A DNA stretch of 64,000 nucleotides from Citrobacter sp. RHB25-C09 (GCF_013836145.1 NZ_CP057483.1:3410001-3474000); one strand, 5' to 3'. Positions 52,784 through 61,428 are shown, counted from the stretch's first letter. Made by a program: numbers and translations. Notes: generated by a model from the sequence alone, not told the origin.

Positions 52784-53053
52784 GTGCGTAACTCAACAGC
52801 ATCGCAGAAAAAGCAAAGCAAAGGAAGTTCAGGGAACTGGCATCGTGCCGATATTGTGGCAGCACTTCACAAGCGAGGGTTAACGCTGGCGTCACTGTCA
52901 CGCAGTCACGGCCTTGCACCACGTACATTAAATAACGCCTTAGAGCGTCATTATCCCAGAGCTGAGCGCATTATTGCCGGGGCTCTGGATACGACACCGG
53001 AAACATTATGGCCGGAAAGGTATGCCCTTAAAAATGGACCTAATAGCAGGTAA
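52784..53053 (+). CDS. Ner/Nlp-family DNA-binding protein
   Basis: 89 residues from GTG 52784 with GGAGTTAATACT upstream. NWHRADIVAALHKRGLTLASLSRSHGLAPRTLNNALERHYPRAERIIAGALDTTPETLWPERY is the complete Ner/SfsB helix-turn-helix domain. In phage Mu, Ner represses early and repressor promoters. Here it starts a plus-strand run of four small genes. Confidence 0.9.
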   Translation: MRNSTASQKKQSKGSSGNWHRADIVAALHKRGLTLASLSRSHGLAPRTLNNALERHYPRAERIIAGALDTTPETLWPERYALKNGPNSR

Positions 53054-53064
53054 AGGATGCAACC

Positions 53065-53592
53065 ATGGCAACCACCATCACTGAAATAACGGTATGCTTT
53101 GAGTATTTTTTCAGTTCTCTTTATCGCAGGGAGTTCGTCAAAACCCTGCGTCTGAACGAATGTAGCGAGCGGGAATTACTGCCTCTGGTACGTTGCTATT
53201 TGCTGGGTTGGTTTGCAGATAATGTCTCACCAGAAGTAAAAAGCAAGCTGCCGGGAACTGTATCCGGGCACGGTTACATTGATTTTGTCATTGATGATGT
53301 AGCCGTTGAGTTTGCAGTACGTAAACCAACTGCGGCACGTTCGAATGTCTCCGCAACTGTAAATAGCACTGAAGTTAAAAAGTTGATGAAGCACGACGGC
53401 AAAGCCTTGCTTGTGCTGTTTGACTTCTCTGACACGCCCTACTCAGAAGAACAGATCGAATCTTTCCGCAACTGGCCCTCTCTCGGTCGAGGGAATCATC
53501 GCAGGTCCGCATTCAACGTCGTTTATTTCTTTGTGGGAAAACGCAGACCGCTGACACTGGGGAAAATCACCAAAAACATCCGTATCACTTAA
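53065..53592 (+). CDS. Unknown protein with restriction-endonuclease-like core
   Basis: 175 residues, ribosome site AGGATGCAACC. GHGYIDFVIDDVAVEFAVRK (Asp73, Glu82) resembles a PD-(D/E)XK strand pair, but the usual Glu-x-Lys is replaced by EFAVRK, so catalysis is doubtful. The later STEVKKLMKHDGKALLVLFDFS and FNVVYFFVGKR look like the remaining sheet. 11 bp after the ner-like gene, so probably one transcript. Confidence 0.55.
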   Translation: MATTITEITVCFEYFFSSLYRREFVKTLRLNECSERELLPLVRCYLLGWFADNVSPEVKSKLPGTVSGHGYIDFVIDDVAVEFAVRKPTAARSNVSATVNSTEVKKLMKHDGKALLVLFDFSDTPYSEEQIESFRNWPSLGRGNHRRSAFNVVYFFVGKRRPLTLGKITKNIRIT

Positions 53593-53606
53593 TAGAGAAT
53601 TAATTA

Positions 53607-53966
53607 ATGAACAGAAAACTGTTGGCCTTATTGATGGCAGCCATAACGCTACCTGTCGCAGCAGCGCAGTACGTAAAACCCGGAGCGGTTCTAACCCTGA
53701 ATCCGGGAAAGAGCAATGCTGAATTCAACATTAATGCCTCAACGCGGGATGGTTCGGGCGTATGCAATATAGAGGGTACAGCACAGCAAATAGCTGCCGG
53801 AGAAAGCCAGAAGCGTCGCTGGGTCTGGAATGACAATACCAGCCAGTGTATTGCAGTGATTAGTGAGCTGTATAACGGTAAGATCAGCGTTATAACACAT
53901 GGTTGCGAAAGTTACTGCGGAGCCCCTGCAACAGGTGCAATGGATGGCCTATTTAATAAGAAGTAA
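53607..53966 (+). CDS. Secreted small protein (unknown)
   Basis: 119 residues beginning with a Sec signal peptide (MNRKLLALLMAAITLPVAAAQ, predicted cleavage after AAA). The mature part has four Cys (GVCNIEG, SQCIAV, HGCESYCG), likely two periplasmic disulfides. No family recognised. 14 bp after the preceding gene. Confidence 0.65.
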   Translation: MNRKLLALLMAAITLPVAAAQYVKPGAVLTLNPGKSNAEFNINASTRDGSGVCNIEGTAQQIAAGESQKRRWVWNDNTSQCIAVISELYNGKISVITHGCESYCGAPATGAMDGLFNKK

Positions 53967-53996
53967 AAGTATCGTTAATTAACGAAGGAACCCTAG

Positions 53997-54332
53997 ATGA
54001 AAAGAACAATGCTTCTGGTATTAATAGCCGCTGGTGTGCTGACTGGCTGCGGCGAGAAAACACCGAAATGCAGTAGTGATGATGCAAAAAATCTGGTCGT
54101 AGATATTGCAAGAAAGACAATCGAGAAAAGCATGACACTGGATAAGGATGTGCGTATTTCAGTTGAAAATGTTAGAACAATTAGCCATGAATCAGGTCTG
54201 GATGTTTATCAGTGCGCTGCTGATTTAACGTTCACAAAACCTGAGCTACAAAACTCCTTACCAATCGCCTACCGGATTCAGAAAACCGATGAGGGTAAAG
54301 GCCAGTTCTATATAAACGTATCTGGATTATAA
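53997..54332 (+). CDS. Small lipoprotein (unknown)
   Basis: 111 residues with a lipoprotein signal, LIAAGVLTGCGEK (lipobox LTGC), ribosome site AAGGAACCCTAG. The mature domain has two more Cys (KCSSDD, YQCAAD) and ends FYINVSGL. Resembles small plasmid- or island-borne lipoproteins of unknown role. Last gene of the run from ner. Confidence 0.7.
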   Translation: MKRTMLLVLIAAGVLTGCGEKTPKCSSDDAKNLVVDIARKTIEKSMTLDKDVRISVENVRTISHESGLDVYQCAADLTFTKPELQNSLPIAYRIQKTDEGKGQFYINVSGL

Positions 54333-54375
54333 TTTATATTAGTCGAACCTGATCTAAAATAATTAATTAAAAGGT

Positions 54376-55003
54376 TGAGAGTTACCGTTTTTTGATATCG
54401 GAGTTGAATTCTTATACAAAACACTAAGTAACTCTCATGCCTCATACTACCAATCCCGTTATCAAATACAAAGTCATTTTTTCAATTTAGTTAAATATAC
54501 CATCAATATATTCTAAACCTGTAAATTAATGGATATTTCACGTAATACTTTTAATCGATATAGCAAACTGGCTGATGATGATAGCATATACACGCTGATA
54601 ATTCGTAGTCGCCGCACGTCTAACCTTTCAAACCGTAAAGAGTACGGCGGTAAAAGAGTGAAATGATTATCATCTTTATTTGGCGATAAATAACATCGAA
54701 CGCACAAAAACGAAGCCGACATCCTCAAAAACTAGAGGCATCTGCGATACGTTTTGATAAAACGATACTGAACGAGTTTTATCACGCTACGTTAAGCAAA
54801 AAATCATATCGCATTCTTCAGATATTGCAATCGGATCTGAATGAATGGCTGACTCACTATAATAATGAGCTTGTCCATCAATGGAGAATGTGCTGTAGTT
54901 AGGCGTCAACGGAAATGTTACTTGATGAAACGCGCATTTGTGTTCAGAAAAATTAAAGCCAGTTTAATCTGACAGTCACCTTTAAAAAAATAGGTAACTG
55001 TCA
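54376..55003. mobile_element. Decayed insertion sequence (IS481/IS3-like)
   Basis: The left end starts TGAGAGTTACC with a T-run; the right end, read inward on the minus strand, starts TGACAGTTACCTATTTTTT. The ends agree at 15 of the first 20 bases. Between them lies only the 3' half of a broken transposase gene. About 630 bp remain of an element that would be near 1 kb. The left end also pairs with GTAACTCTCA at 54428. Confidence 0.55.
54600..54955 (+). pseudogene. Transposase remnant (DDE, IS481-like)
   Basis: Translated in pieces: NRKEYGGK (like DRGTEYCGK), YHLYLAINNIERTKTKP and SSKTRGICDTF (like SPQTNGICERF), then after a frameshift NEFYHATLSKKSYRILQ and LNEWLTHYNNELVHQW (like LDEWLxxYNxERxHQG), a stop, and STEMLLDETRICVQKN (like TPMETLLDGKRIWxEKN). 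Several stops and frameshifts show it is dead. Confidence 0.7.
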
Positions 55004-55040
55004 GGTCTAGTCTGAGCTAATACACATCCATATCTATGAT

Positions 55041-55985
55041 TCAAGTCTCTCCAAATATATCATGATATACTTCTGGATGTTTCTTCTGGGCCCATTCCAA
55101 CAAAATATCCAGCTTTTTGGTTCTTTCTATATTAATTAACCGTGCTTTTTCTTTTTCATGTTCCTTCTTCTCCTTTTCTTCTTCTTTCTTCTTATTATTA
55201 TTTTTTTCTTCCTCTTCTTTTAATTTTTCATTTTTGACTCGAACTTCTTTTTTCTCATTATTTTTGATAATAAGCGAACTAACTGAGTTTTTATACTCTT
55301 TCATTAAGGATTCTTTAGCCCACTCTACTAATTTATATGAGAAAGAAATAGCCGAATTCCCAGCATCTCGGCATTTTTCTGGAGAAAGAGGTTTTTTGGC
55401 TTTTGTTTTATCTATATATGATATATCTGAATGAGCATAGGCACCACGATATTCTGCAATTGATTTCCAATCTGAATACATAACATCACTAAAATCGACA
55501 TGTATGCCTAATACCATAACTATTTTTTTTATGTACTTACGTGATATACCATGATTTGAAGTTAACATTGAATGAATAAAAGGCTCACAAGTATAATTGG
55601 AATTCAAAAAATACTCTATGGGTGATACTGGATAAAGCACCTCACCTTTTGATATTTCAACATCATCATCTGCGATCTCAGATAATCTTCTTTCAAGAAC
55701 CCCGGACAAATGTAATGAATACATAAATGGAATTGTTATAACACCATCCTCTAAAAACAAATCATGAGATGCTTTATAGACACTTAAAACAACTCCTTCG
55801 ATAAAATCTTCAATAGCGGCATGCAGTAGGACACAATATGACTTAACATCTAATTTAAAAGTTTCAGGTTCCACTAATGGGTCGTTAAAATAAGGTGCAA
55901 GAAACTTTCGCTCCAAATCGTCTTTTGTTTTTGACAGATCATTAGCCATTTGTGTTAATGAGTCTATATGTACCTGGTAGGACAT
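55041..55985 (-). CDS. HEPN-domain protein (MAE_28990/RiboL-PSP-HEPN-like)
   Basis: 314 residues. Helices YCVLLHAAIEDFIEGVVLSVYKASHD and the R-x4-H motif EYRGAYAHSD (Arg180, His185) mark a HEPN RNase-like domain. About residues 245-290 are an extremely Glu/Lys-rich coiled coil. Very AT-rich gene. It lies 12 bp after the DUF262 gene; HEPN genes of this type are known to pair with DUF262 proteins. Probable defence or toxin effector; target unknown. Confidence 0.75.
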   Translation of the reverse strand: MSYQVHIDSLTQMANDLSKTKDDLERKFLAPYFNDPLVEPETFKLDVKSYCVLLHAAIEDFIEGVVLSVYKASHDLFLEDGVITIPFMYSLHLSGVLERRLSEIADDDVEISKGEVLYPVSPIEYFLNSNYTCEPFIHSMLTSNHGISRKYIKKIVMVLGIHVDFSDVMYSDWKSIAEYRGAYAHSDISYIDKTKAKKPLSPEKCRDAGNSAISFSYKLVEWAKESLMKEYKNSVSSLIIKNNEKKEVRVKNEKLKEEEEKNNNKKKEEEKEKKEHEKEKARLINIERTKKLDILLEWAQKKHPEVYHDIFGET

Positions 55986-55997
55986 AATTCCTCCCCG

Positions 55998-57200
55998 TCA
56001 AATATTTACACTAAATGGCACTGAATAATTCGTCTTTAGTCGACTATTGAGACAGTCAAAGAATATATTAAATCGGTCATTGTGTTGTATCACGCCTGCT
56101 GTTGTGGATTCAACTGCACTGACAAATCTTTCATTTTTGAAAGCATCTTTCACACCTTCAATAAAATCATCAGAAAATGACTTATCAATATTGATACCAT
56201 CCTCTAACAATCTTGAAGCATAATGAACCTGAACTTCAAATAAAGACCGATTGAAACGCGACTCCCATGCTCCTTTTTCAGTTAACCATTTCTTAGCAAC
56301 TGAGCCGTCTACATCTGCGAAACTAAAAATATTCAATAAAGTAGCACAAGCATTATCAAAAACCGTGCATCCTTTAATTAAATCCACCGAGTATTTATCC
56401 CAATTAAGATTCATATAATTGGTAAAAAGATCCAGTTCTCTTCTTAAAGCACCACCATACTTATCTTTTGAAAACTCTAAATATAGATATTTTAAAAGCA
56501 ACTCTGCATCTTTAAATCTTTTATCCGCAACCTTAATATTTAAAATATTTCGAAGGGGTATTTCTTCATCAGTATGCTTAATAATTAACCTAGAAAACTC
56601 ACCTTTATAAATTGAATTTCTCAATTCTTGCATAGTTAGAGGCGATGAACCGGTATTCAATCTATAAAAAATATCATAAAGTGTTGCATAGTTTTTATAA
56701 CCTGAAAGTAAAGTACATCTAACATCTGCATTTAGAAAGCGACGTTTTTCTTCGACTGTAAAATCATCAAAGGTCAAACCGTTATTATGTCCCAAAATAG
56801 TTTGATTTTTTAATTTTGGAAGCCCATCCCAAATTTCAGGATCAACCTTACTAAATCCATATATAGCCAATAAACGTTGTTTACCATCAATCACAACGTA
56901 CTTCTTTTTCTCGCCTATAACTTCTGCCAATACAATTTCTGGAACAGGATATCCAATCATTAATGACTCGATCAATCTTGAGCGTTTTTGATTGTCCCAA
57001 ACATTTCTACGTTGAAAATCTGGATTAAGATCAACATTACCTTCATCTATTTGTTGGACTATCGTTTGAACCGTCCAATCGCGTGAGTAAACGACCAATT
57101 GGCTAACGTCGTTCTCAGAGGCAGTGCTAAGCACTTCTTCTTCATTATTCTGAAGAATTTCTTCATTATATGCATTATCCGTATCGTCAAATCTACTCAT
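55998..57200 (-). CDS. DUF262-family (ParB/GmrS-like) protein
   Basis: 400 residues. DWTVQTIVQQIDEGNVDLNPDFQRRNVWDNQKRSRLIESLMIGYPVPEIVL is followed by the nucleotidase-type motif VIDGKQRLLAI (Asp105 to Arg109). This is the DUF262 N-terminal domain found in GmrSD/BrxU-type defence nucleases; the C-terminal HNH domain of those enzymes is absent. Ribosome site GGGGGATTT. First gene of the DUF262-HEPN pair. Strongly AT-rich. Confidence 0.85.
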   Translation of the reverse strand: MSRFDDTDNAYNEEILQNNEEEVLSTASENDVSQLVVYSRDWTVQTIVQQIDEGNVDLNPDFQRRNVWDNQKRSRLIESLMIGYPVPEIVLAEVIGEKKKYVVIDGKQRLLAIYGFSKVDPEIWDGLPKLKNQTILGHNNGLTFDDFTVEEKRRFLNADVRCTLLSGYKNYATLYDIFYRLNTGSSPLTMQELRNSIYKGEFSRLIIKHTDEEIPLRNILNIKVADKRFKDAELLLKYLYLEFSKDKYGGALRRELDLFTNYMNLNWDKYSVDLIKGCTVFDNACATLLNIFSFADVDGSVAKKWLTEKGAWESRFNRSLFEVQVHYASRLLEDGINIDKSFSDDFIEGVKDAFKNERFVSAVESTTAGVIQHNDRFNIFFDCLNSRLKTNYSVPFSVNI

Positions 57201-57276
57201 AAATCCCCCATAAGTTCTAACTGACTTAGAATCATTCCATTTAGAATATCATTTATCCCACTAAGATAATCATTGA

Positions 57277-58554
57277 TTATACGGTTTCAAGATAGTTTGC
57301 CCAGACCTGTAACCATCTTTTGCACTCTGAATCATACTTGTATAGGTTATAAATCCCTTCCATACCACCTTTTGTATGTCCCAGAATCGCCTCTGCCACT
57401 TCGTTAGGGCATTGAAGCCGCGACAGCCCGGTACGAACAGTCCGCCGTAAATCGTGCGGAGTCCAACTCGGTATATCTAACATCTGGCCGGATTCACGTA
57501 AGCGCCACGCACTCTCTGTCAGATATTTTTGCTGGATTGGAAGTCTTGTTCGTGTAGACGGAAATAAATACTTATCCGAATTCAGACGAAGTACACTTAG
57601 GAAATCTATGGCTTGCGTAGATAGCTGAACGTAACGTTCAACACCTGTTTTAGTCTCACGCAGGTATATCGTCCCCTTTTCCAGATCAACATCACTCCAC
57701 GCCATGTTACAGACCTCACCGGTACGACAGCCGGTCCAGAGAGTCAGACGTAACACGTTTTTGATCGTTGGCGTGTAAGCCGAACCCGGAAGCCATTTAA
57801 GGAATTTTGCAAGCTCGTCCTCACTCAGTACTCGTGTTCCACGTCCATTTGTGAGCTTGATTCTTGTCTGTCGTAAGCTGGATTTTGCTAACAACGCTGG
57901 ATTCGCAAAACTGTCATCAAAGCGCCCAAGGCCAATTGCAAATTCATATGCGAGTGAAAGCTCCCTCAGTACATTCCCTGCCTGTACGGTTGCACCTCGA
58001 GCTACAATGCCATTGATTAAATTAATGACATCCTGGCGAGTAATCTCAGCAGCATTCCGGGTTCCTAAGCTTTTAACAGCGTCACCATAGAGAGTACGAC
58101 GAACCTCAGCCTGCCCTTTCGGCTTTCTGGCACCGGGAATGACCTTCCCGTCCTTCGTTTTACGATCCTCAATACGTTCGGTAAGATACAGTTCAACTAA
58201 TCCCTGTATGGTCAATTCAGGAATCTTAGCCTGTTCAGCTTCAATCGCACGCTGGAGTTTATCTTGTTTGAGTTCAGTCGCAGGACACCGACCTTCCTGT
58301 CGGAGGAGCTTTAATTCGTGGAGTTTAAGACGCGCAGCGGCGAGAGAAGTCTGCGGGAAGTTACCAATTTTAACCTGAGCAAGCTTGCCAGTCAGAGGAC
58401 TTGTGTAACGGTAGAAAAAAGACTTAACCCCAGTTGCACCGCAGGAGACACGTAAGCCACGATTTTCGCCTATATCAGCCTTATCTTTGTCGCCAGGCTT
58501 CATCATTTCTACCGCTTTAAACGAAAGTGGCTTTCCCTCTTGTTTTCCTGCCAT
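57277..58554 (-). CDS. int: P4-type tyrosine integrase of the mutS island
   Basis: 425 residues from ATG 58554 (GGAGTCTTT upstream; a longer in-frame start is less likely). N-terminal DUF4102 arm-binding domain (GLRVSCGATGVKSFFYRYTSPLTG...KIGNFPQTSLAAAR), a core-binding domain, and the catalytic set TGCRTGEVCNM, HDLRRTVRTGLSRL and LGHTKGGMEGIYNLYKYD (His and the nucleophile Tyr). Faces away from mutS, 217 bp from its start codon, so it is at the expected place next to attR. Confidence 0.96.
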   Translation of the reverse strand: MAGKQEGKPLSFKAVEMMKPGDKDKADIGENRGLRVSCGATGVKSFFYRYTSPLTGKLAQVKIGNFPQTSLAAARLKLHELKLLRQEGRCPATELKQDKLQRAIEAEQAKIPELTIQGLVELYLTERIEDRKTKDGKVIPGARKPKGQAEVRRTLYGDAVKSLGTRNAAEITRQDVINLINGIVARGATVQAGNVLRELSLAYEFAIGLGRFDDSFANPALLAKSSLRQTRIKLTNGRGTRVLSEDELAKFLKWLPGSAYTPTIKNVLRLTLWTGCRTGEVCNMAWSDVDLEKGTIYLRETKTGVERYVQLSTQAIDFLSVLRLNSDKYLFPSTRTRLPIQQKYLTESAWRLRESGQMLDIPSWTPHDLRRTVRTGLSRLQCPNEVAEAILGHTKGGMEGIYNLYKYDSECKRWLQVWANYLETV

Positions 58555-58594
58555 AAAGACTCCGTTATCATGCACCTTATGCAGTCATGAACAT

Positions 58595-58677
58595 AAATGT
58601 AGGTTGTGCTGTATGTGCCCATATTTTACCAGGCCATAGGTTGGCAAGCTACACTTTAACCTACATTTAAATGTAGG
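58595..58677. repeat. Right-end CTACATTT boxes and palindrome, putative integrase arm sites
   Basis: AAATGTAGGT at 58595 (inverted), CTACACTTT at 58649, CCTACATTT at 58660 and AAATGTAGG at 58669. The last two form the perfect palindrome CCTACATTTAAATGTAGG. The 58649/58660 pair repeats the 33417/33428 pair at the left end with the same 11-bp spacing. They lie between int and mutS, so an integrase bound here could also influence mutS transcription. Confidence 0.62.
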
Positions 58678-58771
58678 ATGTCATGATATTCGATGAGACA
58701 CCGTGAAACCTAATGATAACCACAAAAATCACTAACTCATTAAAAATTAAGAAAATGGACATCACAAACCG

Positions 58772-61333
58772 ATGAGTACAATAGAAAACTTAGACTCTCA
58801 CACCCCAATGATGCAGCAGTATCTCAAGCTGAAAGCCCAGCATCCGGAGATCCTGCTTTTTTACCGCATGGGCGACTTCTACGAATTATTTTATGACGAT
58901 GCAAAACGCGCATCGCAGTTGCTCGACATCTCGCTGACCAAACGCGGCGCATCGGCGGGCGAGCCGATCCCCATGGCGGGGATCCCCCATCACGCTGTAG
59001 AAAACTACCTCGCCAAACTGGTGAATCAGGGCGAATCCGTCGCTATTTGTGAGCAAATTGGCGACCCGGCAACCAGCAAAGGGCCGGTTGAACGCAAAGT
59101 GGTTCGCATTGTCACGCCCGGCACCATCAGCGACGAAGCGCTGTTACAGGAGCGCCAGGACAATCTGCTGGCAGCCATCTGGCAGGACAGCAAAGGCTAC
59201 GGTTACGCCACGCTGGACATCAGTTCTGGGCGCTTTCGCCTGAGTGAACCGGCCGATCGCGAAACGATGGCGGCCGAACTGCAAAGGACCAATCCCGCAG
59301 AACTGCTGTATGCCGAAGATTTTGCCGAAATGGCGCTGATCGAAGGCCGTCGCGGACTGCGCCGCCGCCCACTGTGGGAGTTTGAAATTGATACCGCCCG
59401 TCAGCAGCTTAATCTGCAGTTTGGCACGCGCGACCTGATCGGTTTTGGCGTAGAGAATGCGCCGCGTGGGCTTTGTGCGGCGGGTTGCCTGCTGCAGTAT
59501 GTCAAAGATACCCAGCGCACGTCCCTGCCACATATTCGTTCTATCACCATGGAGCGCCAGCAGGACAGCATCATTATGGATGCCGCGACGCGCCGTAACC
59601 TGGAGATCACCCAAAACCTGGCGGGCGGCGTAGAAAATACGCTGGCTTCGGTGCTCGACTGCACCGTAACCCCGATGGGCAGCCGTATGCTTAAACGCTG
59701 GCTACATATGCCGGTGCGCGATACCAAAACGCTTACCGAACGTCAGCAAACCATCGGGGCGTTACAGGATGCCACGAGCGAGCTACAGCCGGTGTTGCGT
59801 CAGGTGGGCGACCTGGAGCGTATTCTGGCGCGTCTGGCGTTACGTACTGCTCGCCCGCGCGACCTTGCCCGGATGCGCCACGCCTTCCAGCAGTTGCCGG
59901 AACTTCGCGCCCAGCTCGAAACCGTCAACAGCGCGCCCGTTCAAATGCTGCGCGAGAAGATGGGCGAATTTACTGAACTGCGGGAACTGCTGGAGCGCGC
60001 AATCATTGATGCGCCGCCGGTGCTGGTGCGCGACGGCGGGGTTATTGCACCGGGTTATAATGAGGAACTCGACGAATGGCGCGCGCTGGCAGACGGCGCA
60101 ACCGACTATCTCGATCGACTGGAAATCCGCGAGCGTGAACGTACCGGTCTGGACACGCTGAAGGTCGGCTTCAACGCCGTACACGGTTATTACATTCAGA
60201 TCAGCCGGGGACAAAGCCACCTTGCGCCAATCAACTATGTTCGCCGCCAGACGCTGAAAAATGCCGAGCGCTATATCATCCCGGAACTGAAAGAGTACGA
60301 AGACAAAGTTCTGACCTCGAAAGGCAAAGCGCTGGCGCTGGAAAAACAGCTCTATGATGAACTGTTCGAACTGCTACTGCCGCATCTGGCAGCGTTGCAG
60401 CAGAGCGCCAACGCGCTGGCAGAACTCGATGTGCTGGTGAACCTGGCTGAACGCGCTTATACGTTGAACTACACTTGCCCGACCTTTACCGATAAACCCG
60501 GCATTCGTATTACGGAAGGGCGGCATCCGGTAGTGGAGCAGGTTCTGAACGAGCCGTTTATTGCCAACCCGCTGGATCTCTCACCGCAGCGCAGGATGCT
60601 GATCATTACCGGACCCAACATGGGCGGTAAAAGTACCTATATGCGCCAGACAGCGCTGATTGCGTTGCTGGCCTATATCGGCAGCTACGTGCCTGCGCAA
60701 AAAGTCGAAATTGGTCCCATCGATCGCATTTTTACTCGCGTTGGCGCGGCGGACGATCTGGCCTCCGGGCGTTCCACATTCATGGTAGAAATGACCGAAA
60801 CCGCTAACATTCTGCATAACGCGACCGAGAACAGCCTGGTGCTGATGGATGAGATCGGGCGTGGCACGTCCACTTACGACGGCCTTTCTCTGGCGTGGGC
60901 GTGTGCGGAAAATCTGGCGAATAAGATTAAAGCACTGACGCTGTTCGCGACGCACTATTTTGAACTGACGCAGTTGCCGGACAAAATGGAAGGGGTGGCG
61001 AACGTGCATCTGGATGCGCTGGAGCACGGCGATACCATCGCCTTTATGCACAGCGTTCAGGACGGTGCAGCAAGCAAGAGCTACGGCCTGGCGGTGGCGG
61101 CATTAGCGGGCGTACCGAAAGAAGTGATCAGACGTGCGCGACAGAAACTGCGAGAGCTGGAGAGTATTTCGCCGAACGCGGCGGCAACCCAGGTCGATGG
61201 CACGCAGATGTCGCTGCTGTCTGCCCCGGAGGAGACGTCTCCTGCCGTTGAAGCGCTGGAAAATCTCGACCCGGATTCCCTGTCACCGCGTCAGGCGCTG
61301 GAGTGGATTTATCGCCTGAAGAGTCTGGTATAG
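58772..61333 (+). CDS. mutS: DNA mismatch repair ATPase MutS, 5' end restored by the island
   Basis: 853 residues, same length as E. coli. It recognises mismatches through GDFYELF (Phe and Glu of the F-x-E motif) and hydrolyses ATP through Walker A GPNMGGKSTYMRQ and Walker B LVLMDEIGRGTST. Codons 1-12 or so come from the island: MSTIENLDSHTP instead of the native MSTIDNLDAHTP kept at 33,321, with different, A+T-rich codons (ATA, GAA, TTA, TCT). The leader (GGACATCACAAACCG) is also island-derived, so expression depends on island sequence. The protein should be functional. Confidence 0.96.
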   Translation: MSTIENLDSHTPMMQQYLKLKAQHPEILLFYRMGDFYELFYDDAKRASQLLDISLTKRGASAGEPIPMAGIPHHAVENYLAKLVNQGESVAICEQIGDPATSKGPVERKVVRIVTPGTISDEALLQERQDNLLAAIWQDSKGYGYATLDISSGRFRLSEPADRETMAAELQRTNPAELLYAEDFAEMALIEGRRGLRRRPLWEFEIDTARQQLNLQFGTRDLIGFGVENAPRGLCAAGCLLQYVKDTQRTSLPHIRSITMERQQDSIIMDAATRRNLEITQNLAGGVENTLASVLDCTVTPMGSRMLKRWLHMPVRDTKTLTERQQTIGALQDATSELQPVLRQVGDLERILARLALRTARPRDLARMRHAFQQLPELRAQLETVNSAPVQMLREKMGEFTELRELLERAIIDAPPVLVRDGGVIAPGYNEELDEWRALADGATDYLDRLEIRERERTGLDTLKVGFNAVHGYYIQISRGQSHLAPINYVRRQTLKNAERYIIPELKEYEDKVLTSKGKALALEKQLYDELFELLLPHLAALQQSANALAELDVLVNLAERAYTLNYTCPTFTDKPGIRITEGRHPVVEQVLNEPFIANPLDLSPQRRMLIITGPNMGGKSTYMRQTALIALLAYIGSYVPAQKVEIGPIDRIFTRVGAADDLASGRSTFMVEMTETANILHNATENSLVLMDEIGRGTSTYDGLSLAWACAENLANKIKALTLFATHYFELTQLPDKMEGVANVHLDALEHGDTIAFMHSVQDGAASKSYGLAVAALAGVPKEVIRRARQKLRELESISPNAAATQVDGTQMSLLSAPEETSPAVEALENLDPDSLSPRQALEWIYRLKSLV
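58799..58815. other. attR: right attachment site in mutS
   Basis: CACACCCCAATGATGCA, the partner of the left repeat at 33348. Sequence to the right is native mutS; sequence to the left is island. Confidence 0.88.
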
Positions 61334-61342
61334 GTCTTGATT

Positions 61343-61428
61343 GCCCGATGGCGCTACGCTTATCGGGCCTACCGAGCGTACTGGAGTCTTGTAGGCCGGA
61401 TAAGGCATCAGCCGCCATCCGGCATCGT
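61343..61428. repeat. REP/BIME after mutS
   Basis: GCCCGATGGCGCTACGC with TATCGGGCCTAC, then GTAGGCCGGATAAGGC with GCCGCCATCCGGC and a T-rich end. It lies between the convergent mutS and decarboxylase subunit D genes. Confidence 0.88.

Larger units (their letters stand above)
33357..58815. mobile_element. Genomic island integrated in mutS (about 25.5 kb)
   Basis: The island is bounded by the direct repeat inside mutS codons 10-15. It carries a P4-type integrase at the right end, an AlpA-like regulator, replication-like genes, a second tyrosine recombinase and several defence-type modules. Its base composition is more variable and often far richer in A+T than the flanks, especially at 33.4, 43.4, 48.6 and 54-57 kb. 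No conjugation genes are seen, so transfer would need helper functions. It occupies the fhlA-mutS interval that holds SPI-1 in Salmonella. Confidence 0.92.

Noticed and set aside
54513..54728. 71-codon minus-strand frame within the decayed IS
   Set aside because: It overlaps transposase remnants on the other strand and has no coding features.
33357..58815. Conjugative element or type III secretion island
   Set aside because: No relaxase of conjugative type, coupling protein, pilus or secretion genes are present; the HUH protein resembles replication initiators.
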